Source: Haemophilus paracuniculus (GTDB taxonomy: Bacteria > Pseudomonadota > Gammaproteobacteria > Enterobacterales > Pasteurellaceae). From it: a DNA stretch of 64,000 bases. The DNA is taken from assembly GCF_002015115.1 (NCBI RefSeq), contig NZ_MUYA01000004.1, positions 1 through 64,000 of the forward strand. The letters run 5' to 3'. Of the stretch, positions 47,186-57,083 are shown piece by piece (within the stretch, counting starts at the first letter, position 1; every line of letters begins with the position of its first letter). The notes below the pieces were generated by a model. That model searched no databases and was not told the origin of the DNA. It saw only the letters and a program-made list of their open reading frames with translations. The translations under genes and the position numbers were made by a program.

Positions 47186-49252
47186 ATGACAACACAAAAC
47201 TTCCTCGCCGAGATCGGCACAGAAGAGCTGCCACCGAAGGCACTCAAAAAATTAGCGACCGCGTTTGCGGATAATGTTGAACAAGAGTTGAACCAAGCTG
47301 GGCTTGCTTTTGAGCTGGTGCAATGGTTTGCGACCCCTCGCCGTTTGGCGGTAAAAGTGCTGGGTTTGGCGGATGCTCAACCGAGCAAAGAGGTGGAAAA
47401 ACGTGGGCCTGCGGTGGCTCAGGCGTTTGACGCTGAGGGCAAGCCGACCAAAGCCGCTGAGGGCTGGGCGAAAGGTTGTGGGATTACTGTGGATCAAGCC
47501 GATCGTATTGCCACCGACAAGGGCGAATGGTTGGTACACCGTGCCGTGATTGAAGGTCAGCCGACCAAAAATCTGTTGGTCGGCATTATCAGCAACGCCC
47601 TCGCCAAGTTGCCAATCCCGAAAACAATGCGTTGGGGCGACAAGAGCGAGCAGTTCGTCCGCCCAGTGCATACCCTTACGCTCTTATTTGGCGGCGAATT
47701 GATCGAGGGCGAGATCCTTGGCGTGAAAAGCGGCACAACCATTCGTGGACACCGTTTCTTAGGCGAGCGTCAATTCACGATCAGCCACGCGGATCAATAT
47801 CCGCAGCTACTCAAAGAAAAAGGCTCTGTGATTGCCGATTTCAATGAGCGTAAAGCGGAAATCCTTGCAAAATCTCAGGCGAAAGCGACCGCTTTGGGCG
47901 GGGTTGCGGATATTGAAGATGATTTGCTAGACGAAGTTACTTCGTTGGTGGAATACCCGAATGTGCTGACGGCGAAATTTGAAGAGCGTTTCCTCGCCGT
48001 GCCTGCGGAAGCCCTTGTTTACACAATGAAAGGCGACCAAAAATATTTCCCGATTTACGATCAAAACGGCAAATTGTTGCCACACTTTATTTTTGTGTCG
48101 AATATCAACCCTGCTGATCCAACGGCGATCATCGAGGGTAACGAAAAAGTGGTTCGCCCACGTTTGACCGATGCGGAATTTTTCTTCAAAACCGACCTGA
48201 AACAGAAATTGGAAGATCAGTTGCCACGCCTTGAAACCGTGTTATTCCAGCAACAGCTCGGCACTTTGCGTGATAAAACCGCTCGCATTGAGCAGTTAAG
48301 CGGTGCGATTGCGAAGCAAATTGGGGCGGACGAAGCCAAAGCGAAGCGTGCAGGCTTGCTCTCAAAATGTGATTTGATGACCAATATGGTGTTTGAGTTT
48401 ACCGACACCCAAGGTGTAATGGGTATGCACTATGCACGCCACGATGGCGAAGATGAAGAAGTGGCGGTGGCGTTAAATGAACAGTATATGCCACGTTTTG
48501 CCGGCGATGAATTGCCGAAATCCTTGGTGGCTTGCTCGGTGGCGTTGGCGGATAAAATCGACACCCTCACGGGGATTTTCGGGATTGGTCAGCACCCGAA
48601 AGGCGACAAAGATCCGTTCGCCCTACGCCGTGCCGCACTTGGCGTGCTGCGGATTATTGTTGAGAAAAAACTACCGCTTGATCTCGAAGATCTGGTTAAA
48701 ACCTCGGCACAATCTTTCGGCGATAAATTAACCAATGCAAATGTGGTTGCCGATGTGGTGGACTTTATGCTCGGTCGCTTCCGTGCGTGGTATCAAGATG
48801 AGGGCATTGCGGTTGATGTGATTCAAGCGGTGCTGGCTCGCCGTCCAACTCGCCCTGCGGATTTTGATGCTCGCGTGCGTGCGGTGGCACATTTCCGCAC
48901 CCTCGACAGTGCCGAAGCCCTTGCGGCGGCGAATAAACGTGTGAGCAACATTCTCGCCAAAGTGGAAACGGCAATCGGCTCGGTGGATCTCACCGCTTGC
49001 GTTGAGCCTGCGGAAAAAGCTCTCGCGGAAAGCGTGCTTGCCCTCGAAAAAGAGGTGCAACCGTTGATCGCCCAAGGCGACTACACCGCAGTGTTGAATA
49101 AACTCGCCAACTTACGCCAGCCTGTGGATAACTTCTTCGACAACGTAATGGTGAACGCCGAAGATCCAACCTTGCGTAACAACCGTTTAGCGATTTTGAA
49201 CACCCTGCAAGCCCTGTTCTTACAGGTTGCCGATATTTCATTATTGCAATAA
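47186..49252 (+). CDS. glyS: Glycyl-tRNA synthetase beta subunit
   Basis: A 688-aa beta subunit, full length, which binds tRNA and joins two alpha subunits. It begins [20 protein letters not shown], has the HD-like domain typical of GlyS ([20 protein letters not shown]) and a C-terminal anticodon-binding domain. The ATG at 47186 matches the family start; the frame upstream begins in the intergenic region. It must be expressed apart from glyQ because of the accessory genes between them. Confidence 0.96.
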   Translation: MTTQNFLAEIGTEELPPKALKKLATAFADNVEQELNQAGLAFELVQWFATPRRLAVKVLGLADAQPSKEVEKRGPAVAQAFDAEGKPTKAAEGWAKGCGITVDQADRIATDKGEWLVHRAVIEGQPTKNLLVGIISNALAKLPIPKTMRWGDKSEQFVRPVHTLTLLFGGELIEGEILGVKSGTTIRGHRFLGERQFTISHADQYPQLLKEKGSVIADFNERKAEILAKSQAKATALGGVADIEDDLLDEVTSLVEYPNVLTAKFEERFLAVPAEALVYTMKGDQKYFPIYDQNGKLLPHFIFVSNINPADPTAIIEGNEKVVRPRLTDAEFFFKTDLKQKLEDQLPRLETVLFQQQLGTLRDKTARIEQLSGAIAKQIGADEAKAKRAGLLSKCDLMTNMVFEFTDTQGVMGMHYARHDGEDEEVAVALNEQYMPRFAGDELPKSLVACSVALADKIDTLTGIFGIGQHPKGDKDPFALRRAALGVLRIIVEKKLPLDLEDLVKTSAQSFGDKLTNANVVADVVDFMLGRFRAWYQDEGIAVDVIQAVLARRPTRPADFDARVRAVAHFRTLDSAEALAAANKRVSNILAKVETAIGSVDLTACVEPAEKALAESVLALEKEVQPLIAQGDYTAVLNKLANLRQPVDNFFDNVMVNAEDPTLRNNRLAILNTLQALFLQVADISLLQ

Positions 49253-49260
49253 TTGGGCGT

Positions 49261-49291
49261 AATCTGACCGCTTGCAAGCGGTCAGATTTTT
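49261..49291. terminator. Perfect uptake-signal palindrome terminator
   Basis: AATCTGACCGCTTG at 49261-49274 is directly followed by its exact complement, making a 28-bp palindrome, then TTTTT. It ends glyS. Confidence 0.9.
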
Positions 49292-49327
49292 GTTATTTTT
49301 TGCCGATCTAATTTACGAGAAAAAATA

Positions 49328-50014
49328 ATGTTGCAAGGCTATGTGATCAATTTAGATCGCCACCCACAACGCTTGGAAAAATTTAATCAACACCCCGATG
49401 CAAAATTTTTCCAACGGATTAGTGCGGTGGATAAGTTTGATTTAGAAAAAGTGGGCGATCAGCGATTGCTATTTAATACCCAATTTTTTGAAAAGTTAAT
49501 TCATCGAAAAATAACCTTTGGCGAAATTGCTTGCACCTTTTCTCATCTGCAATGCTGGCAACAAATTGCCGAAAATTCGCAACTTGCCGATCAGGATTTT
49601 GCGATTGTGGCGGAAGATGATATTTTATTGCACCCCGATTTTTCCCATTGGACGAATTTAATTATTGAGAAAATTAAAACCAATCCCGTGGTCGAATTGG
49701 TGTTATTACATCAATTAAATCGTCCTGTTAATATGCAAAAAATTGAGGGAATGAATTTAAATTTTGCTCAATCGACTTACCAAACAGATAATTTAGGTTC
49801 AGCCCTTTATTTAATTCGTAAACAGAAAGCAAAACAGATTTTGGCAGATTTAGATTATAAAAAACCGTTCTGGTTAGCCGATCAATTTTCTTATTTTTGC
49901 CATTTAAATCATATTATTTTGATTAGTGAATTATTGGGCGATATTCCCAATCCACAAGATTCCGATTTAGAAACGGAACGCAATATCGCACGGCGAGAAG
50001 CCAATTTAATTTAA
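49328..50014 (+). CDS. Family 25 glycosyltransferase
   Basis: A 228-aa GT25 transferase, the group that includes Haemophilus Lex2B/LgtB-type galactosyl- or glucosyltransferases of lipooligosaccharide. Marks are LQGYVINLDRHPQRLEKF, ISAVDKFDLE, GEIACTFSHLQCWQQI near residue 65, and the DXD in VAEDDILLHPDF. The sugar added cannot be told. AT-rich, as LPS genes often are. Confidence 0.87.
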   Translation: MLQGYVINLDRHPQRLEKFNQHPDAKFFQRISAVDKFDLEKVGDQRLLFNTQFFEKLIHRKITFGEIACTFSHLQCWQQIAENSQLADQDFAIVAEDDILLHPDFSHWTNLIIEKIKTNPVVELVLLHQLNRPVNMQKIEGMNLNFAQSTYQTDNLGSALYLIRKQKAKQILADLDYKKPFWLADQFSYFCHLNHIILISELLGDIPNPQDSDLETERNIARREANLI

Positions 50015-50033
50015 AACATAAGAGGTAAATACA

Positions 50034-50318
50034 ATGTCTAAACAAATGTTATTTAGCAACCATTGGAATGTACGCGTAAGCGACCCAGGTGAAGAGGGCA
50101 ACGTTAATCACTTTTTTGAAACGGTTTATTTAACCCTCACTGCCGAAACTCAAAATGGTAAAACCATTTATGAATTTATTCGTAAAGTGGAAGATGAAAT
50201 TAAAATCGAACGTCAATTCGATCAAGTTGATCTCTTATTTGAATTTTTAGGCGAATATCTCAGCCCTGTTTCCTTAGGGAATGTTGGGGTTAAAATTGGT
50301 CAATTAGGTTTGGCTTAA
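50034..50318 (+). CDS. Small conserved-looking protein
   Basis: A 94-aa protein without signal peptide, beginning MSKQMLFSNHWNVRVSDP. It has several predicted beta strands and an acidic middle (RKVEDEIKIERQFD). It follows the GT25 gene by 19 nt with a good AGAGG site, so it is co-transcribed with it and closes that unit before a terminator. I do not recognise the family. Confidence 0.7.
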   Translation: MSKQMLFSNHWNVRVSDPGEEGNVNHFFETVYLTLTAETQNGKTIYEFIRKVEDEIKIERQFDQVDLLFEFLGEYLSPVSLGNVGVKIGQLGLA

Positions 50319-50324
50319 AAAATA

Positions 50325-50357
50325 AAAAAAACCGAACGTAACTGTTCGGTTTTTTTA
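50325..50357. terminator. Intrinsic terminator
   Basis: AAAACCGAAC pairs with GTTCGGTTTT around a short loop, with A and T tracts on the two sides. It ends the GT25 unit and may also serve the convergent outer-membrane gene. Confidence 0.85.
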
Positions 50358-50418
50358 TACTTAAAAATAGGCTTTGCAAGGGGTAGGATTTTTAAAAATT
50401 TTGCCTTTTATTTTAAAA

Positions 50419-51360
50419 TTAGAATAATGCCTCAATCCGCATAAATGCACCGATTGAATGTTTACGATTTAAATCTCGATTATTATAGAAATTTAATTCA
50501 GGCTCGATAAATAACCAGTCGTGATAAATTGGTTGTCGCCAGTTAATAAAAGGTCCGTACTTCATCAATTTAAAATCTTTTTTACTGACTTGCCCACCCG
50601 CAAAAATCCCATAATTTAACCGCTTGTAACCCGCAAAATTATGTTGGCGATAAAGGCTGTTTCCCCAATATTTTAATTCATCAATATCTTTGGTGTATTG
50701 AAAATAAACGATATTGGCAAAATGGCGATTTTCCGTTTCATTAAAACGGTTTTCAAAATTGGTGCGTAAATAATGTTTGCTGTTAATGCCGTAGCGGTAA
50801 ATTTGTTCTAAACGGGTGCTGAATTGATCCGTCCATTGCCACACTTTATTCGCTTTAAAACGCAGATAAACATCGCCGCCTGAACGTAAACCGAGATCAA
50901 GATCCGTGTCGATCCCAAGCTGTTTTACCCCCTGCGACCAACGCAAAGCAATGGAACTGTTACTTTCGCGGGCTTGTTTGCGGTCGTAATTTTTGTTGGG
51001 ATCGAGGTGATCATAGTTACGCACGAGGCGGTTTTTATCTTTGGTTTCGTCATCCAAGTTATCATCGCCAAACACCAAATTCAGGCGTTGTTTTAGCACG
51101 GGCAGCTTGATTTTGCCGCGAATACGAGGTTTGATCGAATAGCCGTCATAGCGATTCCATTCGTTGTCCAACATTACACGCAAGCCTGCGGAAGCGGGGC
51201 GATTTGGGTCAGGTTCGCCAAGCCAAGCGTTGATATTATTCGACCATTGATGCAAAGTAGTTTTTAGGCTTTCTCGTTTATGATCCGCCCAAGTCGGCTC
51301 AGCAAAAGCGGTGTTCGCCACTAACAACACGGCAGGAAAAATGATTTTGGCTTGATTCAT
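50419..51360 (-). CDS. Outer-membrane beta-barrel protein
   Basis: A 313-aa protein with a signal peptide (cleavage about AFA-E) and a mature part of alternating aromatic and polar strands ending in a terminal Phe (FMRIEALF), the BAM signal of outer-membrane barrels. Repeated turns are rich in Asp, Asn and Arg. The ATG at 51360 (MNQAKIIFPAVLL) gives the proper signal; the longer frame does not. I cannot assign it to a named porin. Confidence 0.75.
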   Translation of the reverse strand: MNQAKIIFPAVLLVANTAFAEPTWADHKRESLKTTLHQWSNNINAWLGEPDPNRPASAGLRVMLDNEWNRYDGYSIKPRIRGKIKLPVLKQRLNLVFGDDNLDDETKDKNRLVRNYDHLDPNKNYDRKQARESNSSIALRWSQGVKQLGIDTDLDLGLRSGGDVYLRFKANKVWQWTDQFSTRLEQIYRYGINSKHYLRTNFENRFNETENRHFANIVYFQYTKDIDELKYWGNSLYRQHNFAGYKRLNYGIFAGGQVSKKDFKLMKYGPFINWRQPIYHDWLFIEPELNFYNNRDLNRKHSIGAFMRIEALF

Positions 51361-51477
51361 CAGCGATCCCTCAGCGAGTAAAATTGGCGAGATCATAACC
51401 TAAAATGTGTGGGTTCGCTTGTAATTTCTTCTAAAAATGCCATACTTCGCAAAAAATTTTTAAAATAAGGAAGCAAT

Positions 51478-52302
51478 ATGCAATTCTCAAAAATGCACGG
51501 GCTAGGCAACGATTTTATGGTGATTGACGGCGTAACTCAGAGCGTTTATTTAACCGATGAGATCATCCGGAAATTGGCGGATCGCCACCGTGGGATCGGC
51601 TTCGATCAACTTTTATTGGTTGAGCCACCTTACGATCCCGATCTCGATTTCCACTATCGCATTTTCAACGCAGACGGTAGCGAAGTGTCCCAATGTGGCA
51701 ACGGGGCGAGATGTTTTGCCCGTTTCGTTACCCTCAAAGGGCTGACTAATAAACAAGATATTCACGTCAGCACCGCCAAAGGCAAAATGGTGTTGAGCTT
51801 GCAAGAAAACGATCAAGTTCGAGTGAATATGGGCGAGCCGATTTGGGAACCTGCTCAAATTCCGTTTACCGCCAATAAATTTGAGAAAAACTACATTTTA
51901 CGCACCGAGATTCAAACGGTGCTGTGCGGCGTGGTGTCAATGGGAAATCCCCATTGCGTGCTACAAGTGGACGATATCGCCACCGCCAACGTGTTGGAAT
52001 TAGGGGCGTTGCTCGAATCTCACGAGCGTTTTCCCGAGCGAGCCAACATCGGTTTTATGCAGGTGATCAACCGCAACCACATCAAACTACGCGTGTTTGA
52101 GCGAGGGGCGGGCGAAACCCAAGCCTGTGGCAGCGGGGCGTGCGGGGCGGTGGCAGTCGGCATTATGCAGGGTGTGCTGGATAGCAAGGTGCAGGTCGAT
52201 TTACCTGGCGGAACGCTGCACATCGAATGGAACGGCGTGGGTAATCCGCTGTTTATGACGGGCGATGCCACCCACATTTATGACGGCTACATTCGCCTTT
52301 AA
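51478..52302 (+). CDS. dapF: Diaminopimelate epimerase
   Basis: A 274-aa cofactor-independent racemase that makes meso-diaminopimelate for peptidoglycan and lysine. The two catalytic cysteines lie in [12 protein letters not shown] near residue 73 and [11 protein letters not shown] near 217. The start has AAGGAAG. It is alone and divergent from the outer-membrane gene. Confidence 0.96.
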   Translation: MQFSKMHGLGNDFMVIDGVTQSVYLTDEIIRKLADRHRGIGFDQLLLVEPPYDPDLDFHYRIFNADGSEVSQCGNGARCFARFVTLKGLTNKQDIHVSTAKGKMVLSLQENDQVRVNMGEPIWEPAQIPFTANKFEKNYILRTEIQTVLCGVVSMGNPHCVLQVDDIATANVLELGALLESHERFPERANIGFMQVINRNHIKLRVFERGAGETQACGSGACGAVAVGIMQGVLDSKVQVDLPGGTLHIEWNGVGNPLFMTGDATHIYDGYIRL

Positions 52303-52415
52303 TTTGCCGAAAAATTTGGCGAAATCTTACCGCTTGTTGCATTGTCAGCCTGCGGAACTTTCTGTATAATTCTCAATCTTTTTCATTGATAGAACCGCAT
52401 ATTTTGGAGTAGATA

Positions 52416-52697
52416 ATGGCTCGTGTAACCGTACAAGAAGCCGCCGACATCATCGGCAACCGTTTTGATTTAATTTTGACCGCGGCACGCCGTGCAAGAC
52501 AACTTCAACTCAACACCCGTGAAGCCCTTGTGCCAGAAGAAAACGATAAACCAACGGTGATCGCATTGCGTGAAATTGAAGCAGGCTTAATTAACAGCGA
52601 AATTATGGATCAATTTGAAAATAACGATGCAATCCAACAAGAAATTGCCGAAAAAGAAGCCATTTCATTCTTAGCGGATATTCAAGCGAACGCTTAA
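52416..52697 (+). CDS. rpoZ: RNA polymerase omega subunit
   Basis: The 93-aa omega subunit helps assembly of RNA polymerase and forms one ppGpp site with beta'. The N-terminus [19 protein letters not shown] is typical, as are [31 protein letters not shown] segments. It precedes spoT by about 120 nt, the conserved rpoZ-spoT order. Confidence 0.95.
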   Translation: MARVTVQEAADIIGNRFDLILTAARRARQLQLNTREALVPEENDKPTVIALREIEAGLINSEIMDQFENNDAIQQEIAEKEAISFLADIQANA

Positions 52698-52817
52698 TCA
52701 TCAAAATTTCTTATTTCTGAATGGATAATTGACAAGAAACAAAGTTTCGCCCTCTACAAGCGGTAACATTTGTGATAATTTTCAATTATCCATTTTTTTA
52801 TTTTTAACAGGTGTAAC

Positions 52818-54527
52818 GTGTATCTTTTTCAACCTCTTAACCAGATTATTCAAGGCTATTTACCTGCCGATAAAATCGAATTAGTCGAACGTGCCTTTGT
52901 GGTGGCGAGAGATGCTCACGAGGGGCAAACCCGTTCCAGTGGCGAGCCTTACATTACTCACCCCGTGGCGGTGGCGTGCATTATTGCCGAAATGAAACTC
53001 GACCACGAAGCGGTAATGGCAGCCCTGCTGCACGATGTGATTGAAGATACCCCTTACACCCAAGAACAGCTTGCCGCCGAATTTGGCACGAGCGTAGCGG
53101 AAATTGTGCAGGGCGTGTCGAAGCTCGACAAACTCAAATTCCGCACCCGCCAAGAGGCGGAAGTGGCAAATTTCCGCAAAATGATTTTGGCGATGACCAA
53201 AGACATTCGTGTGGTGTTAATCAAACTTGCCGACCGCACCCACAATATGCGAACCCTCGGCTCACTTCGCCCCGACAAACGCCGCCGCATCGCCAAAGAA
53301 ACCCTCGAAATTTACAGCCCCCTCGCCCATCGTTTAGGCATTGAACACCTTAAAAACGAACTGGAAGATCTCTGCTTAGAAGCGATCTATCCACATCGCT
53401 ACCGCGTTTTAAAATTAGCGATTGAAATGGCTCGTAACACCCGCCAAGATCTGATCGCCAAAATTACCCACGAAATTGAACAACGCCTACACGAAGTGGG
53501 GATTCCTTGTCGCGTTTATGGCAAAGAAAAGCACCTCTACGCCCTCTACCAAAAAATGCTACAACGGGATCAGCATTTCCATTCGATTTTGGATATTTAT
53601 GCGTTCCGTGTGGTGGTGGAAAATGTCGATAATTGCTACCGCACCCTCGGGCAAATGCACGCCCTCTACAAGCCTCGCCCACAAGGGATCAAAGACTACA
53701 TCGCCGTGCCAAAAACCAACGGCTACCAATCGTTACACACCTCAATGATCGGGCATAAAGGCGTGCCGATTGATGTACAAATTCGCACCGAAGAAATGGA
53801 TCAAATGGCAACTCTCGGCGTTGCCGCATTCTGGCGTTACAGCGAACAGCTACAAGCCACTAGCGTGCAACAAAAAGCCCAACGTTGGCTGCAAAGCATT
53901 GTCGAATTGCAACAAAGTGCGGGCAACTCACAAGAATTTATCGAAAGCGTCAAATCTGACCTCTTTTCCGATGATATTTACGTTTTCACCCCGAAAGGAC
54001 GGATCGTGGAACTGCCTGCCCACGCCACGGCGATTGACTTCGCCTATGCGGTACATTCCGACATCGGCGATCAATGTGTCGGGGCGGTGGTGGATCGCAA
54101 CCCTTACCCACTCTCTCAACCGCTTAAATCAGGGCAAACCGTGGAAATCTTGATTGAGCAAGGGCATTGCCCGAATCCGCACTGGCTGAAATTTGTGGTA
54201 AGTGCCAAAGCTAAGGCAAGAATCCGCCACGCCCTCAAAATCCAGCAAGAACAAGCGGTCAGTTCCGATGAAATTTCCACCCAAGTAGCGGAAATGGAAA
54301 CGGACATCGTCCTCAAAATCCGCCACCAAGCAGGAATTTTGGCAAGTATTACTTCCACTATTGCCACAATGAACGGCAATATCGTCAGCATTCAAAGCGA
54401 ACCGACCAACGAAGAAAATATCTTTAAATTAAATTTAAAAATCAGCGTAACCGACAACGCCCACTATTATTTAATTTTAAGAAAATTATTAAATTTAACG
54501 GGCGTAGTCAAAGCCGAAAAAGCATAA
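52818..54527 (+). CDS. spoT: SpoT ppGpp synthetase/hydrolase, shortened
   Basis: A bifunctional Rel/Spo protein of 569 aa, against about 700 in E. coli. The HD hydrolase has HPVAVA and LLHDVIEDT with KLADRTHNMRT. The synthetase region has YGKEKHLYALYQKM and DYIAVPKTNGYQSLHTS. The TGS domain spans about 385-450 (DIYVFTPKGRIVELP). After KFVVSAKAKARIR (about 458-470) only about 25 residues lead into the ACT domain (about 493-569). The helical and zinc-finger region of about 110-130 residues is missing. The start is a GTG. An uptake-signal core lies within the codons at the apparent junction. Confidence 0.93.
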   Translation: MYLFQPLNQIIQGYLPADKIELVERAFVVARDAHEGQTRSSGEPYITHPVAVACIIAEMKLDHEAVMAALLHDVIEDTPYTQEQLAAEFGTSVAEIVQGVSKLDKLKFRTRQEAEVANFRKMILAMTKDIRVVLIKLADRTHNMRTLGSLRPDKRRRIAKETLEIYSPLAHRLGIEHLKNELEDLCLEAIYPHRYRVLKLAIEMARNTRQDLIAKITHEIEQRLHEVGIPCRVYGKEKHLYALYQKMLQRDQHFHSILDIYAFRVVVENVDNCYRTLGQMHALYKPRPQGIKDYIAVPKTNGYQSLHTSMIGHKGVPIDVQIRTEEMDQMATLGVAAFWRYSEQLQATSVQQKAQRWLQSIVELQQSAGNSQEFIESVKSDLFSDDIYVFTPKGRIVELPAHATAIDFAYAVHSDIGDQCVGAVVDRNPYPLSQPLKSGQTVEILIEQGHCPNPHWLKFVVSAKAKARIRHALKIQQEQAVSSDEISTQVAEMETDIVLKIRHQAGILASITSTIATMNGNIVSIQSEPTNEENIFKLNLKISVTDNAHYYLILRKLLNLTGVVKAEKA

Positions 54528-54532
54528 TCACC

Positions 54533-54554
54533 AAACGGGGCATTGCCCCGTTTT
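54533..54554. terminator. Intrinsic terminator after spoT
   Basis: AAACGGGGC pairs with GCCCCGTTT around a short loop, flanked by T residues. It lies a few bases past the spoT stop, between it and convergent mutM. Confidence 0.8.
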
Positions 54555-54594
54555 CTGTTTACTGAGATCAAGGGGGAGGATTTTTGAAAATTTC

Positions 54595-55416
54595 TTACCT
54601 CAGCAACCTCTGGCACTTTGGGCAGTAGTAGGTGTTGCGTTGTCCGATGATTTTGGCTTCTATCGGGGTGCCGCAGTCGTTGCAGGGTTCGCCTTTGCGT
54701 CCGTAAACTTGTAGCACTTGGGCGAAGTAGCCGGGTTTGCCGTTGGGTTGGATAAAATCTTTGAGGGTCGTTCCGCCTTGCAAAATGGCTTTGGTTAGCA
54801 CTTGCTTGATGACTGTTACCAACCGTTCGCACTGTTTTTGGGTGAGGTTTTGGGTGGCGAGGTCGGGGTGAATGCCTGCCATAAATAGGGATTCGCAGGC
54901 GTAGATGTTGCCCACGCCGACCACCACTTCGTTATTCATTATGAAATTTTTGACCGCCACGGTTTTATTGCGGCTTTTTTGCCATAAGTAACCGCTTGTA
55001 AAGGCGTCGGAAAGCGGTTCAACCCCTAATTTGGCGAGCAGGGGCGACTGTTCCGCCTTTTCCGCCCAGATCCACGCCCCGAATTTGCGAGGGTCGTTAT
55101 AACGCAGGATCGTACCGCTTGCGGTTTCCAGATCAACGTGATCGTGCTTGCCAACGGGGTGTGAATGATCTTGCAAGATACTCAACGATCCCGACATTCC
55201 CAAATGCACCAAAATATCCCCTTGATTGGTGCGGATAATCAGATATTTGGCTCGCCGTTCCACCGCCAAAATTTCTGCCCCTTGCAGTTGCGATAATTCA
55301 GGGCTGACCGCCCAGCGTAATTTGGGCTGGCGGACGATGATTTGCTTGATTTTTTCGCCGACTAAATAGGGCGATACGCCTCGCACGCTGGTTTCGACTT
55401 CGGGTAATTCTGGCAT
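54595..55416 (-). CDS. mutM: Formamidopyrimidine-DNA glycosylase
   Basis: A 273-aa base-excision glycosylase/AP lyase that removes 8-oxoguanine. The catalytic N-terminus is [11 protein letters not shown] with Pro2 and Glu3; a lysine near 58 lies in RRAKYLI. The H2TH region has [17 protein letters not shown], and the C-terminal zinc finger has CNDCGTPI and YYCPKCQ. Length is normal and the start follows AAAGGAAA. Confidence 0.96.
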   Translation of the reverse strand: MPELPEVETSVRGVSPYLVGEKIKQIIVRQPKLRWAVSPELSQLQGAEILAVERRAKYLIIRTNQGDILVHLGMSGSLSILQDHSHPVGKHDHVDLETASGTILRYNDPRKFGAWIWAEKAEQSPLLAKLGVEPLSDAFTSGYLWQKSRNKTVAVKNFIMNNEVVVGVGNIYACESLFMAGIHPDLATQNLTQKQCERLVTVIKQVLTKAILQGGTTLKDFIQPNGKPGYFAQVLQVYGRKGEPCNDCGTPIEAKIIGQRNTYYCPKCQRLLR

Positions 55417-55433
55417 TTTGGTTTCCTTTTCCT

Positions 55434-55461
55434 AAAAAAATCGACAGGCGAACCTGTCGAT
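55434..55461 (-). terminator. Terminator of brnQ
   Basis: On the minus strand ATCGACAGG pairs with CCTGTCGAT around a short loop, followed by TTTTTTT. It ends brnQ just before the mutM start. Confidence 0.85.
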
Positions 55462-55466
55462 AATGA

Positions 55467-56756
55467 TTATTTTCTGGCGGATAGTTTAGCAAAAATTGAG
55501 CCAAACACCACGCCCCCGACCGCAAACGGCAGCCATTCCATTGAATAGTTTTTGAGCGGTAAGGCTTCGGTAAAGCCCACGCCCAGCACCGATAAAATCG
55601 AAATCAGGCTGACAATCGCGAGGGTCAAACGCTGGGCGACAAGCGGTATCTTTACCAAAATATTTAACGCCAGCATTAGCATTACCGTCATTGCAATCGG
55701 GTAGAGAATCAGCAACATCGGGATCGATTTGCTGATCACGGCGGTCAAGCCTTGATTGGCAATCGCAAAACTAATCAGCACGAATAAAATCACGAAAGCA
55801 CGGTAAGAAATTTTCGGCAACAGTTCGTGAAAGTATTCGCTTACCGACACCGCCAGCCCTACGGTAGTGGTTAAGCAGGCGAGGGAAACGATAATGCCGA
55901 GCAGGGTTCGCCCTAATTCGCCAAAGGCTTGGGCGGTTACGCTGTTCAAAATATAGGTGCCGACATCTTGATTTTTGGCGGCGAGATCCGCCAAGGTTTC
56001 GGCACTGATTGGCAAGTGGTTGCCGATCCAACCGAGGGACGTGTAAATAATCGCCAACGCTACCGCTGCCACCACGCCAGCGAGGGCGGTTTGTTTGGCG
56101 AGTGCCGATGGCGGCACACCTTTGGCTTTGATCGCGTTAATCACAATCACTGAAAACGCAAGGGCAGCGAGGGCGTCCATTGTTTGATAGCCCTCTAACA
56201 TACCGCTTGCAAAGTAGGCTTTTTCGGTGGGATTTGGCAAGGGTTCATTCCCCGAAAGCAGAAAATAGGCTTGCACCACAAGGGCGAGGATCGAGAGGAT
56301 CAACACGGGGGTTAAAATTGAGCCAATGCGATCCACCATTTTGGACGGGTTGAGGCTCAACCAAAGTGCCACCGCAAAATAGCCAGAGCTGAAAAGAAAG
56401 AGGGAAAGGCTGTCGGGCTGCCCTAAAAATGGTACAACCGCCATTTCGTAAGCGGTCGCCCCTGTGCGAGGGCCGGCGAAGAAAGGCCCGATCGCAAGAT
56501 AAATCGCCACCAAAAAGGCGATCGAAAAGTAAGGGCTGATTTTGTTGAGGGCGGCTTTGTATCCCCCTTCATAAAAGGCACTCACCACAATGCCGAGCAA
56601 CGGCAAGCCAATGCCGGTTAAGACGAAGCCTGAAATCGCAGGCAAAAACGCCGTTCCGCTTTCAAGCCCGAGTTTTGGCGGAAAGATAAGATTCCCCGCC
56701 CCGAAAAAAATGGCAAACAGCATAAAGCCGACCACGAGGGTATTTTTGTTCATCAT
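55467..56756 (-). CDS. brnQ: Branched-chain amino acid transporter BrnQ
   Basis: A 429-aa sodium-coupled carrier of the LIVCS family for leucine, isoleucine and valine. It has about 12 membrane helices. Marks are FMLFAIFFGAGNLIFPPKLG at the N-terminus, AIGPFFAGPRTGATAYE, and LACLTTTVGLAVSVSEYF. Two ATG codons (56756 and 56753) are possible starts. A repeat-filled gap of 327 nt separates it from fabG. Confidence 0.95.
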   Translation of the reverse strand: MMNKNTLVVGFMLFAIFFGAGNLIFPPKLGLESGTAFLPAISGFVLTGIGLPLLGIVVSAFYEGGYKAALNKISPYFSIAFLVAIYLAIGPFFAGPRTGATAYEMAVVPFLGQPDSLSLFLFSSGYFAVALWLSLNPSKMVDRIGSILTPVLILSILALVVQAYFLLSGNEPLPNPTEKAYFASGMLEGYQTMDALAALAFSVIVINAIKAKGVPPSALAKQTALAGVVAAVALAIIYTSLGWIGNHLPISAETLADLAAKNQDVGTYILNSVTAQAFGELGRTLLGIIVSLACLTTTVGLAVSVSEYFHELLPKISYRAFVILFVLISFAIANQGLTAVISKSIPMLLILYPIAMTVMLMLALNILVKIPLVAQRLTLAIVSLISILSVLGVGFTEALPLKNYSMEWLPFAVGGVVFGSIFAKLSARK

Positions 56757-56843
56757 TTACACACACATTATTGTTCAAAAGGGAAGGCTGGTTGAGCATT
56801 TTCCTTTTGAGCGTTAGAAAATAAAAAAACGTAGAGTTTATGC

Positions 56844-57001
56844 ACTCTCACCGATTTTGGGCGAGAGACAGATTAAAATGCGTTCAGCATTTTAATCATA
56901 GAGAGGGCAACAAGCGGTAAGATTTCCGCCAATTTTTCCCTCTCCCTGATTTTTCTTCTTCACGAAGAAAAATCTGTCCCTATCCCGCAAGCGGTAGAGG
57001 G
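56844..57001. repeat. Second inverted pair of nested palindromes
   Basis: This fills most of the 327-nt gap between brnQ and fabG; I see no gene there. Two 65-bp units (56844-56907 and 56937-57001) have the form seen at 35909-36065 but face outward in the opposite order. Their variable stems are ATTTTTCTTC around TTCAC and, on the other strand, ATTAAAATGC around TGAAC. The CTCTC tracts and CTGTC box are kept. An uptake signal lies between the units. Confidence 0.8.
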
Positions 57002-57083
57002 TAACATTGTGCTACGAGGAAAATAAAAAAAGAAATGCCGAATTTTTTACGGAAAATTCGGCGAAATCCGACCGCTTGCACGG

